64,000 bases of DNA from Filobacillus milosensis (lineage in GTDB: Bacteria > Bacillota > Bacilli > Bacillales > Alkalibacillaceae), in the NCBI RefSeq assembly GCF_004402015.1, contig NZ_SOPW01000016.1, forward strand, positions 23,027-87,026, read 5' to 3'. The notes under the pieces were generated by a model that was not told the DNA's origin, searched no databases, and worked only from the letters and a program-made list of their open reading frames with translations. Every line of letters begins with the position of its first letter. The first letter of the stretch is position 1. This document shows, piece after piece, positions 8,924 through 16,836 of the stretch. The position numbers were made by a program, and so were the translations under genes.

Positions 8924-8957
8924 AAGATAACCCTTTAATGATAAAAGGAGGTCTTTG

Positions 8958-9140
8958 ATGGATCGATTACGTGCTGAAGAAATTGCGAGCTCACCCAAGA
9001 TTTGCAACGTGCAATACAATGGCAAACGAATTTTTATTCAACATGTTGAAGAAGGTAATGATGTTGCTCGCGTTTACTACCTCGACGACCCTGCCAATGA
9101 GTTTGAGGTGCAATTATCTAACCTTAGAGAAAAAAAGTAA
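8958..9140 (+). CDS. sspH: Small acid-soluble spore protein H type (paralogue 2)
   Basis: 60-residue SspH-family protein beginning MDRLRAEEIASSPKICNVQYNG, with IFIQHVEEGNDVARVYYLDDP and an EFEVQLSNL end. AGGAGG (8946-8951) is 6 nt before the ATG at 8958. The in-frame TTG at 8955 is too close to be the start. It is probably expressed with the preceding paralogue and ends at the long terminator that follows. Confidence 0.82.
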   Translation: MDRLRAEEIASSPKICNVQYNGKRIFIQHVEEGNDVARVYYLDDPANEFEVQLSNLREKK

Positions 9141-9143
9141 TGT

Positions 9144-9179
9144 AAAAGGGACTCGTTTAGTTCAAAACGAGTCCCTTTT
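9144..9179. terminator. Bidirectional terminator between convergent genes
   Basis: 15-bp perfect stem (9144-9158 with 9165-9179) built on AAAAGGGACTCGTTT, with A/T tracts at both bases. It serves the sspH-like gene on + and the coiled-coil gene on -. Confidence 0.9.
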
Positions 9180-9180
9180 G

Positions 9181-9906
9181 CTAGTCATCATCTTTTTGTT
9201 TGGACACCATAAATGTCATTGGGTTTTCTTTACCAGATAACAGCTGATGGACATATGATGAGGTTAATTCATAGTTATCTTCTATCTTCTCAGCCAAGTG
9301 ATGACTTCTTTCATACAAAATGGACCTGAAATTCGTCATTTGACGAGCAACTTTTTCAATTAAGGCTTCTTGGTTTTCTAGTTGATTAACAATTTGTTTT
9401 TGTTGTTCATCATAACTTAAGATTTGTTCAGAAATCTGCTGTTGAACTGCAAATATTTCTTTTAATTGTTCAGCCAATTCCTCATTAGAGTCGTCTTGTT
9501 TAAGTAATTCTTCAATGATTTGTTGATTGGAATCATGCAGTTTTCTAAGCTCATCCATTAACTGCGCCTTAGCCTGTTGTTCTTGTTTCATCCAATCCTC
9601 CACTTTCATCTGTTTTTGATTGATTGAAGAAAAACGTTGTAACGTTTGTTCTTTAAATTTTTCATGACCTGTATGTCGACTCTCAAAGTCATTTAATTTT
9701 TGTAGAATATTCTTTTGCGTGTGATCATGACGTTCAGTGAGTTGGTTAAGCATATTATAGGATTGAGTAAGGTTTCGATTAATTATTTGTTGTTTTTTTA
9801 CCCACTCAGAAAACCGGTCAACCACAACCTGTCGTTGATTTGGTTCTTTTATTTCAGCATTTGAACGATATATATTTGACTGTCCATCATTTATAAATAT
9901 AGCCAA
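9181..9906 (-). CDS. Gln-rich coiled-coil protein, function unknown
   Basis: 241 residues, almost entirely predicted helix. Regular heptad-like Leu/Ile spacing and many Gln, Glu and Lys run from about residue 30 to 200, for example LKEIFAVQQQISEQILSYDEQQ. There is no signal peptide, membrane segment or catalytic motif. The start is TTG (9904-9906), preceded by AAAGGAAGTGAT. I do not recognise the family. Its position beside spore-protein genes makes a spore-structural role thinkable but unproven. Confidence 0.6.
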   Translation of the reverse strand: MAIFINDGQSNIYRSNAEIKEPNQRQVVVDRFSEWVKKQQIINRNLTQSYNMLNQLTERHDHTQKNILQKLNDFESRHTGHEKFKEQTLQRFSSINQKQMKVEDWMKQEQQAKAQLMDELRKLHDSNQQIIEELLKQDDSNEELAEQLKEIFAVQQQISEQILSYDEQQKQIVNQLENQEALIEKVARQMTNFRSILYERSHHLAEKIEDNYELTSSYVHQLLSGKENPMTFMVSKQKDDD

Positions 9907-10017
9907 ACTATCACTTCCTTTAGGTCTGCTCTTATAACATATGCAAAAGCCTAAACGATGAGTGCCTGTCTAATGTTGGTTAGTCAAAAGTCCGGGTGAG
10001 TTTTAATCAGAATTGAG

Positions 10018-10171
10018 TTTCTAGTATCTCAATAAAGTTTCTAGTAAACCTTGTAATCTGTCTAGTATTTTTCTTGTTTTGTCGAGTAAATCACTGATTT
10101 CTTCTAGTATTCATTCGAGTTTGTCTAGTAAAGTATATGAAGTTTCTAGTAAACGCTAAAAGTTTCTAATA
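10018..10171. repeat. 21-bp-phased TTCTAGTA array (array A)
   Basis: CTAGTA or a one-base variant begins at 10021, 10041, 10062, 10083, 10104, 10125, 10146 and 10166, so successive steps are 20, 21, 21, 21, 21, 21 and 20 bp. An extra half-phase match (TTCGAGT) is at 10114. Only the motif is conserved; the bases between are not. It fills the gap between the rlmN terminator and the start region of the coiled-coil gene. Nothing else is visible in 9907-10177. Confidence 0.75.
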
Positions 10172-10177
10172 AAAGTT

Positions 10178-10211
10178 TTAAAAAAGCGAGTACCCAATAT
10201 GGATACTCGCT
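10178..10211 (-). terminator. Terminator of rlmN
   Basis: GCGAGTAcCC/GGaTACTCGC stem (10186-10195 with 10201-10210) followed on the minus strand by a T-run. Confidence 0.85.
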
Positions 10212-10220
10212 TCTTATAAG

Positions 10221-11300
10221 TTAGGCGTTAACCTGTTTTTTCTTTTTTGTTTTTTCAATCTGCTTACTTCTTAACTGACCGCAAGCGGCGTCAATGTCAC
10301 TACCTTGTTCCACACGTACACCACAGTTGATGTTGTTCTCCAGTAATGTTTCGTAGAACTTCAGGATGTTTTGCTTACGACTACGTTCATACGGGTGGTC
10401 AGCAACTGGGTTGTAAGGAATTAAGTTCACGTATGATAGGTGACGTTTATCCTTTAATAATTCCACTAGCTGCTTGGCTTCCTCCACGTGATCGTTGACA
10501 TCATCTAATAAAATATATTCAAACGTAATGCGTCGATTTGTTTTTTCTAAATAGTAATCGATGGCCGGCATGAGTTTTTCAAGTGGATATGCACGGTTGA
10601 TCTTCATAATACGTGTACGAAGCTCATTGTTCGGTGCATGAATCGATAGAGCCAGGTTCACTTGTAAATTCTCATCAGCAAACTGATAAATTTTATCTGC
10701 TAGACCACTTGTTGATACGGTAATATGACGCGCACCGATTGATAAACCTTTTTGGTCGTTAACAATTTTTAGGAAATCTAATGTGTTGTCATAGTTATCA
10801 AATGGTTCACCAATTCCCATTACAACGATGTGGCTCACACGATCACCATCACCACGAGCATCTAAATCGTGCTGAACATTCATAATCTGTTCAACAATCT
10901 CACCACTGGTCAGGTCACGGTTTTTACGTAAAATCCCACTTGCACAGAATGAGCAACCAATGTTACAGCCAACCTGAGTCGTCACACAAACGGATAAGCC
11001 ATAATCAAAACGCATAAGTACCGTTTCGATATAGTTGCCGTCTTGAAGTTCAAATAGAAACTTCATTGTGCCATCTTTTGACTCTTGTTTTACTGCTTCA
11101 GTTAATGTCTGAACCTCATAATTGTCTTCAAGTAACTGAATGGTGTTCTTATTCACATTTTTCATATCGGAAAAAGATTTGACGCGCTTACGATAGAGCC
11201 AATCCCACACTTGGTCTGCACGGAATCGTTTTTCTCCATTGTCAACAAGCCAATCCTTTAATTGTTCGTAGGTCAATCCATAAATGGATTCTTTATGCAT
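10221..11300 (-). CDS. rlmN: 23S rRNA (adenine-2503-C2) methyltransferase RlmN
   Basis: Radical-SAM dual-specificity methyltransferase for A2503 of 23S rRNA (and tRNA A37 in some bacteria). Seen: the cluster-binding CNIGCSFC (Cys112, 116, 119), [31 protein letters not shown] and a C-terminal [19 protein letters not shown] that carries the second catalytic Cys. The frame is open to 11348. The ATG at 11300 follows AAAGAGG at proper distance and gives MHKESIYGL and 359 residues, matching the usual length, so it is preferred. It is monocistronic with its own terminator. Confidence 0.95.
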   Translation of the reverse strand: MHKESIYGLTYEQLKDWLVDNGEKRFRADQVWDWLYRKRVKSFSDMKNVNKNTIQLLEDNYEVQTLTEAVKQESKDGTMKFLFELQDGNYIETVLMRFDYGLSVCVTTQVGCNIGCSFCASGILRKNRDLTSGEIVEQIMNVQHDLDARGDGDRVSHIVVMGIGEPFDNYDNTLDFLKIVNDQKGLSIGARHITVSTSGLADKIYQFADENLQVNLALSIHAPNNELRTRIMKINRAYPLEKLMPAIDYYLEKTNRRITFEYILLDDVNDHVEEAKQLVELLKDKRHLSYVNLIPYNPVADHPYERSRKQNILKFYETLLENNINCGVRVEQGSDIDAACGQLRSKQIEKTKKKKQVNA

Positions 11301-11600
11301 GTTAAAACCTCTTTCTAATTCAAGAAAATTTATTCGTTCTAAGCCCATAAATTCCCTTGTACTTTTAACCCTTTACCTATACTACTAATTGTAACATGTT
11401 ATAGCAAGATGTAAGGTCTTCCAACACTTTACTATAACTCAGATCACAGGGATGATTCAACATTTTTTTCACCGTTTAGAGTTCTCCCCTACCTTAGTGC
11501 CCTCTGAAAACTTGTCATGCTTGTCTTAAATTCTCATATAGATTAAGTAAATGCGCCTTTAGTGTTTGGCGTCGAATTTTTCATTAAGGAGGGATGAAAC

Positions 11601-11981
11601 ATGGTTAACGTAACAACCACTCAGCTGATCCGTTATTTAGTCGGGTTTGTCTTTATTGTATCTGCACTCATGAAAGTAACCGGCAATGGGTTAGGAACGA
11701 ATTTCGCAAACATGGGTTTCCCATCACCAATTACTATCATGTATCTTGTTGCTATTATTGAAATTATATGCGGCTTGCTTATTTTACTAAACCGTTATGT
11801 TAAACTAGCTACTATTCCACTCATGGTGATTGTCATTGGTGCTTTGATTGTGACAAAACTTCCAATGCTTCACGGTGGAATCGTTCATACGTTATTCCAA
11901 GCACGCTTAGATATTGTGATGTTAGGGCTTTTATTTTTACTTTATCAACAATATGACGGAAGCAAACTATTCAAGAAATAA
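11601..11981 (+). CDS. DoxX-family membrane protein
   Basis: 126-residue protein with four hydrophobic helices. It has the DoxX-like N-terminus LIRYLVGFVFIVSALMKVTG, a second helix ending LLILLNRYVKLA, and a short basic tail. Members are membrane proteins of poorly defined redox or respiratory roles. AAGGAGGG precedes the ATG. It converges on the next gene with only 3 nt between, and no terminator is seen. Confidence 0.65.
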   Translation: MVNVTTTQLIRYLVGFVFIVSALMKVTGNGLGTNFANMGFPSPITIMYLVAIIEIICGLLILLNRYVKLATIPLMVIVIGALIVTKLPMLHGGIVHTLFQARLDIVMLGLLFLLYQQYDGSKLFKK

Positions 11982-11984
11982 GTT

Positions 11985-12641
11985 TTACCAAATATCAAAC
12001 ACAGACCCGTGTTTTGTAGGATTACCAACTTTCTCTTCGGTTACTTGTTGGGTGTTTGGATTGTACTGATATTTCAACCACCCAACATATAACCCTTGTT
12101 TATTCGCCTGTTGTTCTTCCCACATATTGACACCACTTACCCATTCCCCTGTTGTGTCACCAGGTGGACTACCAGGTTTCGGAAAACTTGAACCATTTGC
12201 TGCGATGACTGTGCTTTTAGTGAGTTTAACTAATTCCTTTGGAAAGTCACTTGAAGCTACCCGACAACCCGTAAAAATGATTTCACTATCCTCACAAAAT
12301 TGAACTTCCCCATTTCTGATTAAGCGAGCTAAATCACTTAAATATCTTGCATCATCATGGTCATACAATTGCTTTTTTAAATAGAATCCATTAAGATCTG
12401 GCCCACCAATTTTTACGCCGCCTCGATTACCATTTGAATCATAAGGCCACGCGTGTGAGAAGATAATTAATTTCTCGATGCAATCCCGACCATTATTAGA
12501 AACCTCTACTAGATGTTCTAATAAATTTTTACCCGATGTCCATTGCCTCGCATTTTCAAGTCCAACCGAATTAACCGCCCAAGACTTAAAAGCCATTTCA
12601 TCCTTACCGGTAGCCGCCAACGCTAATTTTTTTCTAGCCAT
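11985..12641 (-). CDS. Unrecognised protein with a possible caspase-like His/Cys dyad
   Basis: 218 residues with no signal peptide. Two hydrophobic strands each end in a candidate catalytic residue: LIIFSH with His63, then a glycine-rich GGVKIGG, and EIIFTGC with Cys126 followed by RVAS. A third strand, STVIAANGSS, comes next. Strand-His and strand-Cys in this order are the hallmark of clan CD peptidases (caspase, CHAT, gingipain), but I cannot assign it to a family. The start is supported by AAAGGTGAT. It stands alone between DoxX and TraB genes, with no obvious partner. Confidence 0.5.
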   Translation of the reverse strand: MARKKLALAATGKDEMAFKSWAVNSVGLENARQWTSGKNLLEHLVEVSNNGRDCIEKLIIFSHAWPYDSNGNRGGVKIGGPDLNGFYLKKQLYDHDDARYLSDLARLIRNGEVQFCEDSEIIFTGCRVASSDFPKELVKLTKSTVIAANGSSFPKPGSPPGDTTGEWVSGVNMWEEQQANKQGLYVGWLKYQYNPNTQQVTEEKVGNPTKHGSVFDIW

Positions 12642-12711
12642 TTTTTAATCACCTTTATATATTGATATTAATTATATTTATGCGGGCGATTGACTCATGT
12701 TGAATATGAGA

Positions 12712-12803
12712 TTCTATAAGGACTTATCTCCTCTCTATGAGAAAATCTCTGCCTTCTACGAGAATTTAGCTGCTTTCTATGAGGCCTTGTTTTTTTCTAT
12801 GAG
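12712..12803. repeat. 21-bp-phased TTCTATGAG array (array B)
   Basis: CTATGA or a near variant (CTATAA, CTACGA) begins at 12714, 12735, 12756, 12777 and 12797: steps 21, 21, 21 and 20 bp. It lies between the start of the preceding minus-strand gene and the terminator of the traB-type gene, the same placement as array A. Confidence 0.7.
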
Positions 12804-12835
12804 AAAAACTTGGTTTATCATCAAGTTTTTACGGT

Positions 12836-12868
12836 AAAAAAAAGCGAGTGCCTCAAGAGCCACTCGCT
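12836..12868 (-). terminator. Terminator of the TraB-type gene
   Basis: AGCGAGTG/CACTCGCT stem (12843-12850 with 12861-12868), then eight T on the minus strand. Confidence 0.88.
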
Positions 12869-12880
12869 ACAACTTACTTT

Positions 12881-14047
12881 TTATAAATTTTCTAAGAACA
12901 CACGGATGACATCAGCTCCCCCGATAAACGTACCTAGTGAGCTTCCAATATTAGCCATAACTACGATTAATAAAACTCGTGTGACTTTGTTTTGCCAAAA
13001 GCCTTTTAAGGAATGAACATCTTCTGAAAGTCGTTCAAAGTCAGATACATTCGGCTTTCGAACAAAGGCTTGAACGAAACCAGCAAACCATCCGGCTGCC
13101 AATAATGGATTCAATGAACTGATTGGGGCCACTATGAAGGCGGTGAGTATAGCCAGAGGGTGCCCCATGGCAATAGCTACACCAATAGCAGAAAGCGAAC
13201 CGTTCCACAAAATCCACGATAAAGCCTGATAAGTACCTGCCGATGGATTCGTAATAAAGGTATACACAATTACTGATAGAATAAAGATTGGGATTGCCCA
13301 GGCAATAATCTTTGGTGTTTTTGATTTTGGTGGTATTTTATTTAATTCTTTTAGATTATTTTCTCTATGGATTTCTTCTTTTACGCCTGGAACATGTGCC
13401 GCACCAAGAATAGCTACAACTTTATCCCCTGGCGCTTCTCTAATTTTTTGAGACAAGTATTGGTCACGCTCGTCAATTAAAGGTTTTTTCAGACGAGGGA
13501 ATGACTGGCTGAACTCTTGCAGAACAGAATCCAACATATCCTGTGATTTCATGCGTTCGAGTTCTTCTTCTGATATTTCTTCATTATTAAATATGCTGTA
13601 TACGATGCTCATAAGCAGCTTGAATTTCCCTTTAAATCCAAGGTTTCGCCAAATACGCGAGAATGTCACTTGGATATTTCGGTCAGCTAAAACAAGATTG
13701 GCATCTGTTTCTTCAGCCGACTCAATCCCTTGAATCATCTCTTGACCTGGGTTAATTCCAAACTGTTTGGCCATACGGTTTTGGAAAGATGAAATCATCA
13801 TGTTCATAAGAAGCATGGTGGCCTTCTTCTCTTTGATGACTTTAAAAACATCCATTTCCTTCCATTTATTACCGTCTTTGATTGATTTATAACGTTGTTG
13901 ATCGAGCTCGACACAGACTGAATCTGGTTGCTCGGCTTCAATCACTTCTTTAACTTGCTCAGCACTTTGTTTCGATACGTGTGCCGTACCGATTATAATA
14001 ACTTCTTTTCCATCTAAATTTATTCGAGTGATATTTTCTTCTGACAT
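12881..14047 (-). CDS. TraB/PrgY family membrane protein
   Basis: 388 residues. The N-terminal half has the TraB domain with the paired motifs IIIGTAHVSK and ILGAAHVPG, and VCVELDQQRY between them. The C-terminal third has about four membrane segments, starting WAIPIFILSVIVYTF. PrgY/TraB proteins are implicated in binding or degrading peptide pheromones, but the Bacillaceae members are uncharacterised. The frame extends to 14236, overlapping the divergent alpha-glucosidase. The ATG at 14047 after AAGAGGG gives MSEENITR and avoids the overlap, so it is chosen. Confidence 0.8.
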   Translation of the reverse strand: MSEENITRINLDGKEVIIIGTAHVSKQSAEQVKEVIEAEQPDSVCVELDQQRYKSIKDGNKWKEMDVFKVIKEKKATMLLMNMMISSFQNRMAKQFGINPGQEMIQGIESAEETDANLVLADRNIQVTFSRIWRNLGFKGKFKLLMSIVYSIFNNEEISEEELERMKSQDMLDSVLQEFSQSFPRLKKPLIDERDQYLSQKIREAPGDKVVAILGAAHVPGVKEEIHRENNLKELNKIPPKSKTPKIIAWAIPIFILSVIVYTFITNPSAGTYQALSWILWNGSLSAIGVAIAMGHPLAILTAFIVAPISSLNPLLAAGWFAGFVQAFVRKPNVSDFERLSEDVHSLKGFWQNKVTRVLLIVVMANIGSSLGTFIGGADVIRVFLENL

Positions 14048-14157
14048 AACAGACCCTCTTAACCTAAAATTTGTTACATAAAAATAGTGTATCATTAAAT
14101 TTACGTTTACAAATAACATTTTGTTAACTTTATCGGAAAATTTAAACTTATAGCAAG

Positions 14158-14186
14158 CTGAAACACCTATGGGCTTATGGTAGAAT
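14158..14186 (+). promoter_or_regulatory. Putative promoter of the alpha-glucosidase-glucokinase operon
   Basis: CTGAAA (14158-14163), a 17-bp spacer, then TAGAAT (14181-14186), 25 bp before the GTG start. Both boxes are near-consensus. Confidence 0.45.
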
Positions 14187-14211
14187 AGTTTAAAAAAGAG
14201 AGTGGGATTCC

Positions 14212-15816
14212 GTGACAGATTGGTGGAAGAAGTCAACCGTCTATCAGATTTACCCTCGTAGTTTTATGGATTCTGATGGTGATGGGATAGGCGATATTCA
14301 AGGTATTATACAAAAGCTAGATTATTTAAAGAAACTTGGAATCGATATCATTTGGTTGAGCCCGGTATATGACTCGCCAAATGATGATAACGGTTACGAT
14401 ATACGAGATTACTATAAGATTATGCGTGAGTTTGGCACGATGGATGATTTTGATGAGATGTTGGACGCTATCCATCAACGTGGGATGAAGTTGATGATGG
14501 ATTTAGTTGTGAATCATACGTCGGATGAACATAAGTGGTTTCAGGAGCACGATGACTTTTATATTTGGCGAGACGAACCGAATAATTGGAAGTCTGTGTT
14601 TAGCGGGCCGGCTTGGGACTACGATGAAGCTCGCGAGCAGTATTATTTACATATCTTTTCTAAAAAACAACCGGATTTGAATTGGGAGAATCCTAAATTA
14701 AGAGAAAAAGTGTATGAAATGATGCGCTGGTGGCTCGACAAAGGTGTTGATGGCTTCCGGATGGACGTGATTAATTTTATATCTAAGGATCCAGCGTTAC
14801 CGGACGGACCAGATGGCGATGGCAGTCAGCACTTTATGAATGGGCCACGCATACATGAGTTTTTGCGTGAGATGAATGATGAAGTTTTATTGAAGTATGA
14901 CTGTGTGACGGTTGGTGAGATGCCCGGTGCAGGGACTGATGACGCACGTATATATACAGATCCGGAGAACCGTGAAGTGAATATGATCTTTACGTTTGAA
15001 CACATGGATTTAGACGGTGGCCCAGGCGGTAAATGGGATTTTAGAGAATTGAATTTAGTTGATTTAAAAGAGAATCTGGAAAAGTGGCAACACGCTCTGC
15101 ATGGTGTAGGTTGGAACAGTTTATATTGGAATAACCATGATCAGCCCAGGATTGTTTCGCGGTTTGGAGATGATGACGACTTTCGAGTGAAATCGGCTAA
15201 GATGCTTGCGACGTGCCTACACATGATGCAAGGCACTCCTTATATTTATCAAGGTGAAGAGATTGGTATGACGAATGTCACGTTTGATTCGATCGATGAT
15301 TATAAAGATATAGAGACGTTGAATATGTATAAGGAAAAACTTGAAGCCGGTGTGGGGCACGATGATATTATGCGCTCGATCTATGCGAAAGGTCGCGACA
15401 ATGCACGCACGCCGATGCAGTGGTCGAAGGATGCGAATGGTGGGTTTACATCTGGTGAGCCTTGGATTGCTGTTAACCCGAATTATAGGGAAATTAATGC
15501 CGATGCTGCGCTTGAGGACACTGATTCAATTTTTTATTACTATCAAAAGTTGATTGAGTTGCGTAAGTCGGAAGACATTATTACAGATGGCGACTTTCGT
15601 TTATTACATCGTAATCATCCTGAAGTATTTGCGTATGAGCGTGTTCATGGTGTTGCCCAACTTGTTATTTACTGTAATTTCAGCTCAAATGAACACCGCT
15701 TCGATCGGCCTCATGGTGAGGTGTTGATTCAGAATTATGATGGGTTAGCTTCTGGTGATGAGCTCGTGCTTCGTCCATGGGAAGCAGTTGTTTTTGACCA
15801 GAGAAAGGGGAAATAA
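14212..15816 (+). CDS. GH13 alpha-glucosidase, probably oligo-1,6-glucosidase type
   Basis: 534-residue GH13 enzyme. Conserved regions: DLVVNHTS (97-104), GFRMDVINF with nucleophile Asp185, VGEMPG with acid/base Glu236, and WNNHDQPR with Asp310. Val186 right after the nucleophile is the residue that in this subfamily favours alpha-1,6 over alpha-1,4 linkages (Thr in maltases). It has no signal peptide, so it acts on imported oligosaccharides. The start is GTG with GAGAGTGG upstream. Its stop is 1 nt before the glucokinase ATG, so released glucose would be phosphorylated by the next product. Trehalose-6-phosphate hydrolase is the main alternative, but no PTS gene is nearby. Confidence 0.85.
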   Translation: MTDWWKKSTVYQIYPRSFMDSDGDGIGDIQGIIQKLDYLKKLGIDIIWLSPVYDSPNDDNGYDIRDYYKIMREFGTMDDFDEMLDAIHQRGMKLMMDLVVNHTSDEHKWFQEHDDFYIWRDEPNNWKSVFSGPAWDYDEAREQYYLHIFSKKQPDLNWENPKLREKVYEMMRWWLDKGVDGFRMDVINFISKDPALPDGPDGDGSQHFMNGPRIHEFLREMNDEVLLKYDCVTVGEMPGAGTDDARIYTDPENREVNMIFTFEHMDLDGGPGGKWDFRELNLVDLKENLEKWQHALHGVGWNSLYWNNHDQPRIVSRFGDDDDFRVKSAKMLATCLHMMQGTPYIYQGEEIGMTNVTFDSIDDYKDIETLNMYKEKLEAGVGHDDIMRSIYAKGRDNARTPMQWSKDANGGFTSGEPWIAVNPNYREINADAALEDTDSIFYYYQKLIELRKSEDIITDGDFRLLHRNHPEVFAYERVHGVAQLVIYCNFSSNEHRFDRPHGEVLIQNYDGLASGDELVLRPWEAVVFDQRKGK

Positions 15817-15817
15817 C

Positions 15818-16675
15818 ATGAAGGTTCTTGGAGTAGATATTGGCGGAACAAAAGTAAGGTTGGGTGTTGTAGATGATTCAATGAACGTCGAACTTGATTA
15901 TAAAGTCCCAACTGCTTTTCCGCTGTATGATTTGTTAGAAAAAGAGGTTCTTAAAATTATAGATGAACACCCTGATGTTGAAGCGATTGGTATAGGAACA
16001 CACGGCTTTGTCGATTCGAAAAACGGACGCATTGTGTATGCGACTGAACTATTGCCGGGATGGACTGGTACTGAGGTGAAGGCACAGCTTGGAAAAGTTA
16101 CGGGTCTGCGTGTTGAAGTCGATAACGACGCAAATTGCGCTGCATTGGCTGAGGCGAAAATTGGTGCGGCGAAAGAATACGACCGTACGGTTTGCTTAAC
16201 GCTTGGGACAGGCCTTGGCGGCGGTGTCATTATCGATGACTTCTTACTGTCAGGTGGGCCGAATGGCGGTGCGGCTGAACTTGGACATATGACACTTTAC
16301 CCTGGTGGCGTGGAATGCCCATGCGGTCGACGTGGCTGCTTTGAACAATACGTATCTGGCAGTGCCTTGCGCCGTCGTATTGAGGAAGCTGGGTTGCCTT
16401 ATACGCCAGAGGAACTGTTCACAGCTGATGACGCTGGCGCTAAGAAGCTGATTCGCGAATTCACTTACGATTTAGCGGTTGTGATCAGTTCGCTTCAAGC
16501 CACATTCGATATGGAAGTGGTTGTGATTGGAGGCGGTGTGTCCGAAGCATCCGATTACTGGATGGAAGGCCTGATGGAACAACTCAAGCCAATGCTACTG
16601 AACGACCTCGATATCAAAATTGCTCAATTTAAAAACGACGCCGGCATGTTCGGCGCCGCTCAGTTAGTTTTATAA
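15818..16675 (+). CDS. glcK: ROK-family glucokinase
   Basis: 285-residue cytoplasmic sugar kinase. Seen: GVDIGGTK (4-11) for ATP phosphate binding, LGTGLGGGVIID, and the ROK zinc-binding segment CPCGRRGCFEQYVSG. A longer frame starts inside the upstream gene, but AAAGGGG is placed for the ATG at 15818. The one-nucleotide gap to the alpha-glucosidase stop implies coupled translation. The pair forms a glucoside utilisation operon: hydrolysis, then glucose 6-phosphate. The ROK repressor subgroup is excluded by the absence of an N-terminal helix-turn-helix. Confidence 0.92.
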   Translation: MKVLGVDIGGTKVRLGVVDDSMNVELDYKVPTAFPLYDLLEKEVLKIIDEHPDVEAIGIGTHGFVDSKNGRIVYATELLPGWTGTEVKAQLGKVTGLRVEVDNDANCAALAEAKIGAAKEYDRTVCLTLGTGLGGGVIIDDFLLSGGPNGGAAELGHMTLYPGGVECPCGRRGCFEQYVSGSALRRRIEEAGLPYTPEELFTADDAGAKKLIREFTYDLAVVISSLQATFDMEVVVIGGGVSEASDYWMEGLMEQLKPMLLNDLDIKIAQFKNDAGMFGAAQLVL

Positions 16676-16681
16676 TGAGAA

Positions 16682-16706
16682 AATCCGCCTTGAGGGCGGA
16701 TTTTTT
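16682..16706 (+). terminator. Terminator of the alpha-glucosidase-glucokinase operon
   Basis: AATCCGCC/GGCGGATT stem (16682-16689 with 16695-16702) and a T6 run. Confidence 0.9.
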
Positions 16707-16723
16707 CGTTGTTATCTTAAAAC

Positions 16724-16836
16724 TTATTTGCTCTTTTTATAATTTTATTTGCTTCTTCAAAATTTATATTTGCTCTTTTGAAAATTTTATTTGCCTATTT
16801 TAAAAATTTATTTGCTTATTTTTGAATTTTATTTGC
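16724..16836. repeat. 21-bp-phased TTATTTGC array (array C)
   Basis: TTATTTGC (one copy ATATTTGC) begins at 16724, 16745, 16766, 16787, 16808 and 16829: five consecutive steps of exactly 21 bp. The last two units lie inside the 3' end of the NERD gene on the minus strand, where they encode the repeated tail RQIKFKN-KQINF. It starts 18 bp after the glucokinase terminator. Confidence 0.85.

Noticed and set aside
8971..9240. 89-codon frame over the second sspH-like gene
   Set aside because: It overlaps a supported spore protein gene in another frame and crosses its terminator.
10018..10171. Interpretation of the 21-bp arrays as coding heptad repeats
   Set aside because: The intervening bases vary, stops occur in every frame for most arrays and no start signals are present. 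Only the two units inside the NERD gene are translated.
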